From the NCBI RefSeq assembly GCF_021353265.1, contig NZ_JAJTWU010000011.1:1-64000 (forward strand): DNA of 64,000 nt. The letters run 5' to 3'. A program made the position numbers and the translations under genes. Shown here one piece after another: positions 8,499 to 17,368 of this stretch. The notes beneath the pieces are model-generated. The model worked only from the letters and a program-made list of their open reading frames with translations. It was not told the DNA's origin and made no database searches. Source of the stretch: Pelomonas cellulosilytica. GTDB taxonomy: Bacteria > Pseudomonadota > Gammaproteobacteria > Burkholderiales > Burkholderiaceae_C. The first letter of the stretch is position 1, and each line of letters begins with the position of its first letter.

Positions 8499-10196
8499 AT
8501 GCCCCTAACGGCCCAGCGCCCAACGATGTTCGCGGGCGTCCTCACCCCCGCCTTGGCACTGCTGCTCGGCTTGGCGCCGCAAGGCGCGCTGGCCTTGGGG
8601 CTGGGCCAGCCCCAGGTCCACTCCGTGCTCGGCAAGCCGCTGGATGTCAGCATTCCGCTGCTGCTATCTGAGGGCGAGCAGCTCACCGACAGTTGCCTGC
8701 GCACCGAAGTTTCGGCCGGCGACGCGCGCGTGCCGGCCGGACTGCTGCAACTGCGCATCGAAGGCGTGGAGGGGCAGCAACGGATCCGGTTGCAGAGCGC
8801 CGCTCGCATCGACGAGCCGGCGCTTCGCATCACGCTTGCCTTGGGCTGCCCCTTGCGGCTGACGCGCGAGTTCAATGCGTTCGTCGACCCGCCCGCCAGT
8901 GCGCAGGTCGCCGCCGAGCCACCCGCGCCGCAGCCCATGCCCACTGTGACGGTGGCCGCCGCGCCGAGCACTGCAGCCCAGCCTGCGCCGGCACCCGCGC
9001 CCCGGGCGCATCCGCGTCCCAAGCCAAAGCCGCGACCCACCGGTCCGCGCTTGGTGCTGGAGCGGCCCGAGGTGCTCGTGTCCGAAGCGCCGCGGCCGGT
9101 GCAGCCCGCCGCCAGCGCCCCGGAAATGGAGCTGACGCCGGAACTCGAGGCCCAGATCGCCGAGCTGGAACAGACCGTGGCCCAGTTGCGTGCCGAGCTG
9201 GAATCGCGACAGGCGGCTGCCGCATCTGCGCCGCCGGTGGCCGTGGCGAGCGTATCTGCGCCGGCCTCGTCGCCGGCCCCGGCCGTGGCTGCGCCGGCGC
9301 CCCGGGCGTCGCCTTACCGAGACCCGATGACATGGGCGCTGACGCTGGGACTGAGCCTGCTGGCCGGCGCAGCCGCCTTCTACGGCAGCCGCTGGCGCGA
9401 AGAGCGTGCGCGTCGCGAGATGGCCTACTGGCGCGCACTGCAGGCCGCGGCGGAAGGCGGCGGCGTGCCGCCCGCACCGCCGTCACCGTCTCCGGGCATG
9501 GCCCCGCCCGTCATCGCCGAGCCGGCGATGCTGCCCGACGAGAGCATCCACCAGTCCACGCGGCCTCAGCCCCGCCCCATGCCGTGGCCGCCCGGTCCAC
9601 TCGCGGTCACGAGGGCGGCTCCTGCGCCGGATGCTACGCAGCGCCTGCCGCGTCGCCCGGAGATCGCGCCGGTGCTGGCCCAGGAACTGACCGTCGCGGA
9701 CGAACTGCTGGACCTGCAGCAGCAGGTGGAATTCCTGCAGCTGCTCGGTCAGCAGGATGCCGCGGCCGACCTGCTGGCGACGCGGCTGACGCGTGGTAAC
9801 GCGGGCGCCATGCCCTACCTGATGCTGATGGAGCTGTGCCAACAGCGCGGCGATCAGCAGGTGTTCGCGGAGCTGGCGAAGCAGTTCGAGGCGCGCTTCC
9901 GCACGCATGCGCCGCAATGGTCGCAAAGCCTGTCGCGCGGCCGCACACTGGACACCAGCCCCAGCGTCATCGCGCACCTGCAGGTGGTGTGGTCTGACGC
10001 GGCGTCGGCGATGCACATGTTGCAGGAGCTTGTCGCCCGTGGCGCTGGCCCCGGCGCGCCGCACTTCGAGCTGCCGGCCTACCGTGACCTGTTGACACTC
10101 TACAGCGTGTCGCGCGACCTTTTCGAGACCGGACTGCGCGGCGATGAGGTGGACCTGATGCTGCCGATCGACTCGGGGTTCGGCGAGCAGCGCTAG
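8499..10196 (+). CDS. FimV/TspA-like membrane protein
   Basis: This protein of about 565 residues begins with a signal sequence (MFAGVLTPALALLLGLAP and following) and then the FimV N-terminal motif LGLGQPQVHSVLGKPLDVSI. Next come a Pro/Ala-rich linker with a short coiled coil (about 205-235), a single membrane helix near residue 280 (TWALTLGLSLLAG) and a cytoplasmic C-terminal part with a TPR-like helical stretch (LLDLQQQVEFLQLLGQQDAA). FimV/HubP proteins are polar scaffolds linked to type IV pili and cell-pole organisation. This copy is shorter than Pseudomonas FimV and shows no obvious LysM repeat. The start is uncertain: ATG 8499, ATG 8526 or TTG 8457 are all in frame. Confidence 0.75.
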   Translation: MPLTAQRPTMFAGVLTPALALLLGLAPQGALALGLGQPQVHSVLGKPLDVSIPLLLSEGEQLTDSCLRTEVSAGDARVPAGLLQLRIEGVEGQQRIRLQSAARIDEPALRITLALGCPLRLTREFNAFVDPPASAQVAAEPPAPQPMPTVTVAAAPSTAAQPAPAPAPRAHPRPKPKPRPTGPRLVLERPEVLVSEAPRPVQPAASAPEMELTPELEAQIAELEQTVAQLRAELESRQAAAASAPPVAVASVSAPASSPAPAVAAPAPRASPYRDPMTWALTLGLSLLAGAAAFYGSRWREERARREMAYWRALQAAAEGGGVPPAPPSPSPGMAPPVIAEPAMLPDESIHQSTRPQPRPMPWPPGPLAVTRAAPAPDATQRLPRRPEIAPVLAQELTVADELLDLQQQVEFLQLLGQQDAAADLLATRLTRGNAGAMPYLMLMELCQQRGDQQVFAELAKQFEARFRTHAPQWSQSLSRGRTLDTSPSVIAHLQVVWSDAASAMHMLQELVARGAGPGAPHFELPAYRDLLTLYSVSRDLFETGLRGDEVDLMLPIDSGFGEQR

Positions 10197-10216
10197 CGCC
10201 CCGGCGCCCGCGCCGC

Positions 10217-11161
10217 CTACAGCTCGAAGTCGTCCGACTCGCCGCTCATTGCCCTCTCGATGAGCCGGCGGCCCAGCCGCTCTGAGAGCAGCTCGGCAAA
10301 GGTGTAGACGTAGTTGCGCAAATAGGCGCCGCGTTTGAAGGCGATGCGCGTGACGTTGCTGCCCAGCAGTGCGCCGAGCGGTCGGGCGACGAGGTCGCTG
10401 CCGGCCGGCTCCTCGCGCATCGCCATCTCGGCCACGATGCCCACGCCCATGCCCAGGCGCACATAGGTCTTGATGACGTCCGAGTCGATGGCCTCCAGCA
10501 CGATGTTGGGCGTGAGGTGACGCGCGGCGAAGGCCTTGTCGATGCGGGTGCGGCCGGTGAAGCTGGGGTGATAGGACACCAGCGGCTCGCCAGCCAGTTG
10601 GTCCAGGTTGATGCGCTCGGCCGTGGCCAGCGGATGGTCGCGCGGTACGACCATGACGTGCTGCCATTCGTAGCAGGGCAGCGTGACGAGCTCGGGGTAC
10701 TGCGCCAGCGACTCGGTTGCTAGGCCCAGGTCGGCGGTCTCGTCGATCAGCATGCGGGCGACCTGGTCCGGGCTGCCCTGGTGCAGGCTCACGCGCAGCT
10801 GCGGCAACTGCTTGCGCAGCTGCGCGACGGGGGCGGGCAGCACGTAGCGGGCCTGCGTGTGGGTCGTCGCGATGGAGAACGTGCCGCTGTCCTGGCGCGA
10901 GTACTCCTCGCCGATGCGTTTCAGGTTGGCCACCTCGCGCATGATGATCTCGATGCAGGCGAGCACCTGCTGGCCCGGCTCGGTGATACGGCGCAGCCGC
11001 TTGCCATGGCGCGAGAAGATGTCGACGCCCAGCTCTTCCTCCAGCTCCAGGATGGCCTTGGACACGCCGGGCTGCGACGTGAACAGCGCCTTGGCCGTCT
11101 CGGTGAGATTGAGGTTGCGGCGGGCGGCTTCCTGGACGAAGCGGAATTGATGGAGGTTCAT
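10217..11161 (-). CDS. cysB: CysB-family LysR-type transcriptional regulator
   Basis: This 314-residue protein has an N-terminal winged helix (MNLHQFRFVQEAARRNLNLT, then TSQPGVSKAILELEEELG) and a LysR substrate-binding domain. The segment THTQARYVLPAPVAQLRK and the overall layout are those of CysB and Cbl, which activate sulfate assimilation genes in response to N-acetylserine or adenosine phosphosulfate. It is the last gene of a minus-strand chain, and its start overlaps the cbiX stop by 4 nt. CbiX makes sirohaem precursors needed by sulfite reductase, so the pairing is functionally sensible. CysB and Cbl cannot be separated with certainty here. Confidence 0.9.
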   Translation of the reverse strand: MNLHQFRFVQEAARRNLNLTETAKALFTSQPGVSKAILELEEELGVDIFSRHGKRLRRITEPGQQVLACIEIIMREVANLKRIGEEYSRQDSGTFSIATTHTQARYVLPAPVAQLRKQLPQLRVSLHQGSPDQVARMLIDETADLGLATESLAQYPELVTLPCYEWQHVMVVPRDHPLATAERINLDQLAGEPLVSYHPSFTGRTRIDKAFAARHLTPNIVLEAIDSDVIKTYVRLGMGVGIVAEMAMREEPAGSDLVARPLGALLGSNVTRIAFKRGAYLRNYVYTFAELLSERLGRRLIERAMSGESDDFEL

Positions 11162-11529
11162 TCGAGGACGGCCGCGCAGGCGGAGGTGATCGCGTGCAGC
11201 ACGGCGTCCTGGTCACCCAGCGGCGCGTGCAGTTGCCACTCGATGGCGCTGCCATGCTGCTCGCGCAGCCGGTCCAGCAGCACCGGCACGTCGCGCCGCA
11301 CATGCCCGCCGGTACCCAGGAACAGCGGCATCACATGCACGCGGGTGCAGCCGGCTTCGGCCAACTGCCGGGCCGCGTCTTCCATGCCGGGCGACATGAA
11401 TTCCAGATAGGCCATGACGACGGGCACGCCGGGGCGGGCTGCACTCAGCCGCTCGGTGATGACCTCGAATGGGCGCGCCCAGGCCGGGTCGCGGGCGCCG
11501 TGGGCGAAGAGCAGCAGTCCATCCATCAT
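11158..11529 (-). CDS. cbiX: Short sirohydrochlorin chelatase CbiX
   Basis: This 123-residue single-domain chelatase has the N-terminal metal-binding His in LLLFAHGARDP and a second His in PLFLGTGGHV. The length fits the short CbiX form, which inserts cobalt or iron into sirohydrochlorin for cobalamin or sirohaem. It starts with two consecutive ATG codons; the first overlaps the lptG stop by 4 nt, and its own stop overlaps the cysB start by 4 nt. This tight coupling with a CysB-type regulator suggests a sirohaem/sulfite-reduction role, which is an inference. Confidence 0.88.
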   Translation of the reverse strand: MMDGLLLFAHGARDPAWARPFEVITERLSAARPGVPVVMAYLEFMSPGMEDAARQLAEAGCTRVHVMPLFLGTGGHVRRDVPVLLDRLREQHGSAIEWQLHAPLGDQDAVLHAITSACAAVLE

Positions 11530-12653
11530 CGATACCTGACCAACCAGGTGAAGGCGGCCATCGACAGGCCGAGGTAGAGCAGGCTGGGCGTGGCGGCCAC
11601 GATCCAGGGCGTCCAGTTCTTCAGCATGCCCAGGTGGCCCGCCACGTTGTTCAGCAGCACGAAGCTGATGCCCAGCATGATGCCGCCGAACACCTTGAGG
11701 CTGATGCCGCCTGAGCGGCCGTGCAGGTAGGCGAAAGGCAGGGCCAGCGCCACCATGACGAAGCAGGCGAACGGGTAGAGGGCCTTGCGCCAGAACTGGA
11801 TGTTGTGCGCCTGCGCCGACTGCTCCTGCGCGGAGAGGTGCTGGGTGTAGCGGTAGAGCTCCAGCGTCGACATCGACATGGCCGGCAGCACCGCCGCGGC
11901 GATGACGCCGGCATGCAGCGAGCTCTGCCAGTCCAGCCGGTCGAGCTTCTGCTCTGTGACGGCCGCCGAGCCGACGCCGGGCGCCGATGCCGCGCTGCCG
12001 ATCGCCCACAGCGTGCGGCGCACGGCCTGCAGGTGCCAGGTGCCGTCGGCGTCGACCGCGGCCTTGGCGGCCTCCGTGCGGGACATGAGCCGGCCCTGCG
12101 GGTCGAATTCGTAGATGCGCACGTCCTCCAGTTCGCCGCCGGCGCCAGCGCGGCCGACCTTGACGGAGTAGCTGTGCTCTTCGCCGTTCACCTTGCGGTG
12201 GTCCTTGAGCCAAGCGCCGCGCTTGGTTGGCGTGGCGTCGCGCGTGAAGCTGGCCCGCAGGTCGTCGCCTTGGCGCTCGAATTGCGGCGCGACGTAGTCG
12301 CCGACGACGAAGGTCAGCACGGCGAAGACCGCGGCCAGCCCCGCCAGCAGGCCCAGCGCGCGCTCCGGGCCGAGGCCACCGGTGCGCAGGATGGTGAACT
12401 CGCTGCTCTGCGCCAGCCTGGCCAGCGCGATGATGGCGCCGATCAGCACGGCAATCGGGAACAGCGTGTAGAAGTTGCCGGGGATCTCCATCGCCGCCAG
12501 CACGGCCGCCTTGCCGGCGCCGGCGCCGATGCGCGACATGCGGTCGATCTCGTCGACGAAGTCGTTGAAGAACACCAGTGACAGGAAGGCCAGTGCGACG
12601 AGCACGACGGATCCGACGATGTCCTTGTAGAGCAGGCGGCGGACGGTCTTCAT
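11526..12653 (-). CDS. lptG: LPS export ABC transporter permease LptG
   Basis: This 375-residue inner-membrane permease has N-terminal helices starting at RRLLYKDIVGSVVLVALAF, a large periplasmic beta-jellyroll segment (about 95-265) and three C-terminal helices (WRKALYPFACFVMVALALPF onward). LptG pairs with LptF and the ATPase LptB to extract lipopolysaccharide from the inner membrane and feed the LptCADE bridge. The ATG at 12653 follows the LptF stop with a 4-nt overlap. The order lptF-lptG and the divergent pepA are conserved in many proteobacteria. lptB is not in the window. Confidence 0.93.
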   Translation of the reverse strand: MKTVRRLLYKDIVGSVVLVALAFLSLVFFNDFVDEIDRMSRIGAGAGKAAVLAAMEIPGNFYTLFPIAVLIGAIIALARLAQSSEFTILRTGGLGPERALGLLAGLAAVFAVLTFVVGDYVAPQFERQGDDLRASFTRDATPTKRGAWLKDHRKVNGEEHSYSVKVGRAGAGGELEDVRIYEFDPQGRLMSRTEAAKAAVDADGTWHLQAVRRTLWAIGSAASAPGVGSAAVTEQKLDRLDWQSSLHAGVIAAAVLPAMSMSTLELYRYTQHLSAQEQSAQAHNIQFWRKALYPFACFVMVALALPFAYLHGRSGGISLKVFGGIMLGISFVLLNNVAGHLGMLKNWTPWIVAATPSLLYLGLSMAAFTWLVRYR

Positions 12654-13750
12654 GCGGAGGCAGTACTTGCCGCGCGGCGGCGAAGGCAGAAGCGGTTGGC
12701 GTTGTCCCGCAGCCAGATGATGGCCATGGCCAGCAGGAATGCGCTGCCGTGCAGGCTGACGAGCGCGCTGGGCAGCGTCGTGCGGCCGTTGCCCACCCAC
12801 GACACGCTGACGTTGACGAGGTTGAAATAGACGACGAAGGCCAGCAGCGCGAACAGCAGGTTCCAGCTGTTCGCGCGGCGCGGGTTGGACGCCGACAGGC
12901 CAACACCGAGGAAGGCCATGTTGATGCCGCAGAGGATCATGCCCAGGCGCCAGGTCAGCTCGCCCTGGTTCTTGGCAGTCGGCGTGCGCAGCAGTTCCAT
13001 CGTCGGTGTTGCCTTGGGTGGCAGCTGGCTGCCGTTGGCGAGCACCTGCGTGTCGGTCAGCACCTTGTACTGCTCGAAGCGGGCCAGGCTCTTTTCGCCC
13101 GTCTTGAGCTGGGTTTCGTTGCGCTGGCCGTGGTCCAGCACGAGGAAGCGGTCGTCGCCCTCCATCTCCAGCCGACCGCGCGATGCCGTCGTCACGGACT
13201 CGCGTTCATGCTGGTTTGCAAGTATGAAGACGTTGCGGCCGGTTGCCGCGTTGTCGCCGTCGCGTTCGATGAAGAACACCCGGCTGCCATCGCGCGAGGT
13301 CTGGAACTGCCCCGGCGCGACGCGCGACAGGTCGCTGCGCTTCTGGTAGCGGTCGCGCAGCTCCGCGCTGTTCTGGTTGCCCCAGGGCCAGACCAGCAGC
13401 TCCAGCACGACGACCGCCAGCAGTACCGGCCAGGCCATGCGCAGCACCGGACGCACGAAGCGCGACAGCGGCACACCGCTGGCGAACCAGACCGTCATTT
13501 CGGACTCGCGGTAGAACCGCCCGAGCGTCATGACGACGGCCAGGAAGACGGACAGGATGAGGATGGTGGCGAGGTGAGCGATGGTCGCGTAGCCCATCAG
13601 CAGCACGACGTCCTGCGGCGCCACATTGCCGCCGGCGGCCTGGCCCAGCGTCTTCATGAGCGTCAGCGTCAGCATGATGGTCAGGATGACCACCAACGTG
13701 ACACCGAAACTCTTGGCCAGCTCCGACCGCGTGGATGAATCGAATAACAT
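12650..13750 (-). CDS. lptF: LPS export ABC transporter permease LptF
   Basis: This 366-residue permease begins MLFDSSTRSELAKSFGVTLV, a typical LptF N-terminus. It has three N-terminal helices, a periplasmic jellyroll segment (about 120-250) and three C-terminal helices (including LLFALLAFVVYFNLVNVSVS). The ATG at 13750 was preferred to a GTG nine bases upstream because it matches the family start. It is divergent from pepA with only 29 nt between start codons, so the two promoters must overlap the opposite gene. It heads the lptF-lptG-cbiX-cysB chain. Confidence 0.93.
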   Translation of the reverse strand: MLFDSSTRSELAKSFGVTLVVILTIMLTLTLMKTLGQAAGGNVAPQDVVLLMGYATIAHLATILILSVFLAVVMTLGRFYRESEMTVWFASGVPLSRFVRPVLRMAWPVLLAVVVLELLVWPWGNQNSAELRDRYQKRSDLSRVAPGQFQTSRDGSRVFFIERDGDNAATGRNVFILANQHERESVTTASRGRLEMEGDDRFLVLDHGQRNETQLKTGEKSLARFEQYKVLTDTQVLANGSQLPPKATPTMELLRTPTAKNQGELTWRLGMILCGINMAFLGVGLSASNPRRANSWNLLFALLAFVVYFNLVNVSVSWVGNGRTTLPSALVSLHGSAFLLAMAIIWLRDNANRFCLRRRAASTASA

Positions 13751-13779
13751 CAAACGCACTTTTTCTACTTCCGGTCATT

Positions 13780-15243
13780 ATGGACTTCAAGGTTCAAACC
13801 ACAGAGCTGGAAGCTCTCGCCACCGCGGGTGCTGACGCTCTGATCGTGGTGCTGGGTGGCGACTCGCTGCCCGAGGGTCTGGACGCTGCCGTCGCCAAAC
13901 ATGCGCAGGCTGCGATCAAGCTCGGAGATTTTTCACTGAAGGCCGGCCAGGCCATCACGCTCACCCAGCCCGACGGCCTGAAGGCCTCGCGCCTGGTGCT
14001 GGCGGCCAGCGGCAAGACGACGCTGGCGGCGGCGCGTGCAGCACTTGCCGCGGGCCTCGCGCAGGTCAAGTCGCGCGGCGTGGCTCATGCGGCCGTCGTG
14101 TTCGCGGGTTTCGATACGGCGCTTGGCGAAGCGCTCGCGGAGCAGACCACCATCGCAGCCACCGATACTGTCTATGTCTACCGCCACACCAAGCCCAGCG
14201 CACCTGCGGCGCCCAAGCTCGCCAAGCTGACGCTGTTGGCGGCCAAGGCCGCGGTGAAGGAGGCTAGGGCCGGCCTCGCGCGCGGCCAGGCCATCGCCGC
14301 CGGCATAGAGCTGGCCCGAGAATGCGCCAACCGCCCGGCCAATCATGCGACGCCCACCTACCTGGGCCAGGTCGTGCAGCAACTGGGCAAGACGCATGGC
14401 CTCAAGGTCGAGGTCATGGACCGCAAGGCCGTCGAGAAGCTCGGCATGGGCAGCTTCCTGGCCGTCGCCCAGGGCTCGGATGAGCCGCTGCGCTTCATCG
14501 TCGCCCGTTACGACGGCGCGCCCAAGTCCGTCGCGCCGGTCGTGCTGGTTGGCAAGGGCATCACCTTCGACACCGGTGGCATCTCGCTGAAGCCCGGCGC
14601 CGAGATGGACGAGATGAAGTTCGACATGGGTGGTGCGGCCAGCGTCATCGGCACGTTGCGCGCCGTGGCGGAGCTCAAGCCCAAGATCAACCTCGTCGTC
14701 ATCGTCGCCGCCTGCGAGAACATGCCCAGTGGCAACGCGGTCAAGCCCGGTGACGTGGTCACGTCGATGTCGGGCCAGACCATCGAAATCCTCAACACGG
14801 ACGCCGAAGGACGCCTCATCCTGTGCGATGCGTTGACGTATGCGGAACGCTTCAAGCCGGCCGTCGTGGTCGACGTGGCGACGCTGACGGGCGCCTGCGT
14901 CATCGCGCTGGGTGGCGTGCGCAGCGGCATGTATGCGAGCGACGACGAACTCGCCGCGGCGCTGGCTGCTGCCGGCGATGCGGCGTTGGACCCCTGCTGG
15001 CGCATGCCGCTGGACGATGACTATGCCGAAGGCCTGAAGAGCAACTTCGCCGATGTGCCCAACATTGCTGGCCGGGCGGGCGGTTCCATCACTGCGGCCA
15101 AGTTTCTGCAGCGCTTTGCGAGCAAGTATCGCTGGGGCCACCTGGACATCGCGGGCACGGCCTGGAAGGGCGGCGCAGCCAAGGGCGCCACGGGCCGGCC
15201 GGTCGGGCTGCTGACGCATTTCGTGCTGGGCCAGTCGCGCTGA
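13780..15243 (+). CDS. pepA: Leucyl aminopeptidase (M17 family)
   Basis: This 487-residue cytosolic metallopeptidase removes N-terminal residues from peptides. The C-terminal catalytic domain carries the metal-binding segment VGKGITFDTGGISLKP and the family signature NTDAEGRLIL, with expected Lys, Asp and Glu ligands. The N-terminal domain is the usual alpha/beta regulatory part, which in E. coli PepA also binds DNA. The ATG at 13780 gives the family N-terminus MDFKVQTTELEAL; upstream in-frame codons would run into the lptF start region. holC follows 2 nt after the stop. Confidence 0.95.
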   Translation: MDFKVQTTELEALATAGADALIVVLGGDSLPEGLDAAVAKHAQAAIKLGDFSLKAGQAITLTQPDGLKASRLVLAASGKTTLAAARAALAAGLAQVKSRGVAHAAVVFAGFDTALGEALAEQTTIAATDTVYVYRHTKPSAPAAPKLAKLTLLAAKAAVKEARAGLARGQAIAAGIELARECANRPANHATPTYLGQVVQQLGKTHGLKVEVMDRKAVEKLGMGSFLAVAQGSDEPLRFIVARYDGAPKSVAPVVLVGKGITFDTGGISLKPGAEMDEMKFDMGGAASVIGTLRAVAELKPKINLVVIVAACENMPSGNAVKPGDVVTSMSGQTIEILNTDAEGRLILCDALTYAERFKPAVVVDVATLTGACVIALGGVRSGMYASDDELAAALAAAGDAALDPCWRMPLDDDYAEGLKSNFADVPNIAGRAGGSITAAKFLQRFASKYRWGHLDIAGTAWKGGAAKGATGRPVGLLTHFVLGQSR

Positions 15244-15245
15244 CC

Positions 15246-15668
15246 GTGACCGTTCAGGTCAGCTTCTACAGCGACGCTGCGGACCCTCTGCACTTCGCCT
15301 GCCGGCTGGTCCGCCGTGCGCTTGCATCCGGCAAGCCGGTCGGCGTTTGCGTGTCGGCCGGCGATGCAGAGCGGCTGGATGCGTTGCTGTGGAGCTTCGA
15401 CGCAGCGGAATTCATCCCGCACCGTTGCTGGGATGGCGCTGACGCTGCTGTGGCTGGCGAGGTGTTGCTGGTGGAGGATGCCTCGCTATTGCCGCACCGC
15501 GGCCTGCTCCTCAACCTTGCCCAGGATCTGCCGGGCGATGCACTCGCGTTCGAGCGCGTGCTTGAGGTCGTCGGCCGAGAGCCTGCGATCGTGCAGGCGG
15601 GCCGGGCGCGCTATCGGAGCTACCAGCAGGCAGGCGCCCGGCTGGACCATTTTTCGGCGGCGGGCTGA
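15246..15668 (+). CDS. holC: DNA polymerase III chi subunit
   Basis: This 140-residue protein begins MTVQVSFYSDAADPLHFACR and has the LLWSFDAAEFIPHR region typical of HolC. Chi links the clamp-loader to single-stranded DNA-binding protein during replication. It starts at a GTG 2 nt after the pepA stop, an arrangement conserved in many beta- and gammaproteobacteria (pepA-holC), so it is probably translated from the pepA mRNA. Confidence 0.9.
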   Translation: MTVQVSFYSDAADPLHFACRLVRRALASGKPVGVCVSAGDAERLDALLWSFDAAEFIPHRCWDGADAAVAGEVLLVEDASLLPHRGLLLNLAQDLPGDALAFERVLEVVGREPAIVQAGRARYRSYQQAGARLDHFSAAG

Positions 15669-15793
15669 GAAGTGTTGCTTCCATGCTTTCCCCGACGGAG
15701 CGCATGCTGAATTTGGGATATGTTCATTTGGCTGAAAACTCAACAGCTCCCTTGTTTTTCCTCTCCCTCTCTCTTCCAAACCGGAGTCGATCC

Positions 15794-16933
15794 ATGCAGA
15801 TCAAAGTGAATATGGTGGTGGGTGCCGTGGCCGTGCTGCTCAGCGGTGCCGCGATGTCTCAGGAAGTGGTGAAGATCGGCCACGTGGGCCCCACCAGCGG
15901 CGCCATCGCCCACCTGGGCAAGGACAACGAGCTTGGCGCCCGCCTGGCAATCGAGGAACTCAACGCCAAGGGCGTGAGCATCGGCGGTAAAAAGGTCAAG
16001 TTCGAGCTGCTGGCCGAAGACGACGCCGGCGACCCGAAGCAGGGCACTGCGGCCGCCCAGAAGCTGGTCGACGCGAAGGTCAACGGCGTGATCGGCCACC
16101 TGAACTCTGGCACCTCCATCCCGGCCTCCAAGGTCTACAGCGACGCCGGCATTCCGCAGATTTCGCCTTCGGCGACCAACCCCAAGTTCACTCGCCAAGG
16201 CTACAAGACGACCTTCCGCGTCGTGGCCGACGACGTGCACCTGGGTGGCACGCTGGGTCGCTATGCCGCCAAGGATCTGAAGGGCAAGTCCATTGCCGTC
16301 ATCGATGACCGCACGGCCTATGGTCAGGGCGTGGCCGACGAGTTCGAGAAGGGCGTCAAGGGCGCGGGCGGCAACGTCGTCGGCCGTGAGTTCACGAACG
16401 ACAAGGCCACGGACTTCACCGCCATCCTGACCTCGTTGAAGGCCAAGAAGCCGGACGTGGTCTTCTTCGGCGGTATGGATGCTGTTGCCGGCCCGATGTT
16501 GCGCCAGATGAAGCAGCTGGGCATCAACGCCAAGTTCCTCGGCGGCGACGGCATCTGCACGAGCGAACTGCCCAAGCTGGCTGCCGGCACGATGGGCGAC
16601 AACCAGGTCGTCTGCGCCGAGGCGGGCGGCGTGGAGGGCGAGGCGAAGAAGGGCCTGGACGAGTTCAAGGCGAAGTTCAAGTCCAAGTTCAACGTGGACG
16701 TGCAGATCTACGCGCCTTACGTCTATGACGCCGTCAACGTGATGGTCGATGCGATGGTGCGCGCCAAGTCGGCTGACCCCGCCAAGTACCTGCCTGAACT
16801 GGCCAAGACCGACGGCTACAAGGGCGTGACGGGCGTCATCGCCTTCGACGCCAAGGGCGACATCAAGAACGGCGCGTTGACGCTCTACACCTACAAGGGT
16901 GGCAACCGCGAGCAGATCGCCGTCGTGCGCTGA
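15794..16933 (+). CDS. Branched-chain amino acid ABC transporter substrate-binding protein (LivK-like)
   Basis: This 379-residue periplasmic binding protein has a signal peptide (MQIKVNMVVGAVAVLLSGAA, cut near AMSQ) and two type-I periplasmic-binding lobes. The first opens KIGHVGPTSGAIAHLGKDNE, typical of Leu/Ile/Val-binding proteins. The ATG at 15794 has a GGAG 8 nt upstream and follows a pyrimidine-rich leader (15751-15779). No permease or ATPase gene is adjacent, so it is an orphan component that must work with a transporter elsewhere. It is closed by stem-loops at 16951-17003. Confidence 0.92.
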   Translation: MQIKVNMVVGAVAVLLSGAAMSQEVVKIGHVGPTSGAIAHLGKDNELGARLAIEELNAKGVSIGGKKVKFELLAEDDAGDPKQGTAAAQKLVDAKVNGVIGHLNSGTSIPASKVYSDAGIPQISPSATNPKFTRQGYKTTFRVVADDVHLGGTLGRYAAKDLKGKSIAVIDDRTAYGQGVADEFEKGVKGAGGNVVGREFTNDKATDFTAILTSLKAKKPDVVFFGGMDAVAGPMLRQMKQLGINAKFLGGDGICTSELPKLAAGTMGDNQVVCAEAGGVEGEAKKGLDEFKAKFKSKFNVDVQIYAPYVYDAVNVMVDAMVRAKSADPAKYLPELAKTDGYKGVTGVIAFDAKGDIKNGALTLYTYKGGNREQIAVVR

Positions 16934-16950
16934 TCGATCTTGTTCTCCAT

Positions 16951-16968
16951 CACCCGCTTCAGCGGGTG
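16951..16968 (+). other. Perfect 7-bp stem-loop after livK-like gene
   Basis: CACCCGC-TTCA-GCGGGTG lies 18 nt after the stop of the binding-protein gene and 13 nt before the T-tailed terminator. It has no T tract of its own. It may protect the 3' end of the abundant binding-protein mRNA. Confidence 0.5.
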
Positions 16969-16981
16969 ACGTCCTCCCAAG

Positions 16982-17003
16982 AACCCGCCGTTGGCGGGTT
17001 TTT
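16982..17003 (+). terminator. Rho-independent terminator
   Basis: AACCCGCC and GGCGGGTT form an 8-bp perfect stem around a GTT loop, followed by TTT and a T-rich stretch. It ends the transcript of the LivK-like gene and separates it from the exopolysaccharide locus. Confidence 0.85.
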
Positions 17004-17103
17004 CGTTTTGTGTCCTCGAATCCATATTGCACAGGGGGAGACGACAAACTGCGCCTTGATGCGACATCTTTTGGCGAATAAATGAAGTGTCCGTGCGAAT
17101 TTT

Positions 17104-17121
17104 AATATTGCACGCAATATT
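17104..17121. promoter_or_regulatory. AATATTGC-AC-GCAATATT palindrome, candidate operator
   Basis: Two perfect 8-nt arms flank a 2-nt centre in an unusually A/T-rich patch of this GC-rich sequence. The half sequence ATATTGCAC occurs again at 17024-17032. This looks like a dimeric regulator site upstream of the exopolysaccharide genes. The binding protein is unknown. Confidence 0.45.
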
Positions 17122-17338
17122 CACATGGCTTCGCGCGTCGCGTCGGCGCGACCTTGACAAAATGAAGTGGCTGGAATTCAAGGCTCGGCTTGTGCGTTCT
17201 TCACGCTTGCATCATGTGGCGCCCATCCGTGTCACGGTTCTGTCGCCCGCTTTGGGGTCTACTGCGGCGCGTTCCGCGGTGAGATTTGTCGGACACTCCC
17301 CACCCTCGCCGAAGGGCATCGATGAGAGAGGCGCTACC

Positions 17339-17368
17339 CTCCAAACGGGGGGCTTTCAAGCCCTGGAG
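17339..17368 (+). other. Structured leader element (stem-loop)
   Basis: An inner stem GGGCT-TTCA-AGCCC (17350-17363) is closed by an outer CTCCA/TGGAG pairing (17339-17343 with 17364-17368), with an asymmetric internal loop. It lies about 210 nt before the sugar transferase start, so it would be in the leader RNA if transcription begins further upstream. I could not match it to a known riboswitch consensus. Confidence 0.35.

Noticed and set aside
17154-17182. A sigma70 promoter from TTGACA at 17154-17159
   Set aside because: No acceptable -10 hexamer lies 16-18 nt downstream.
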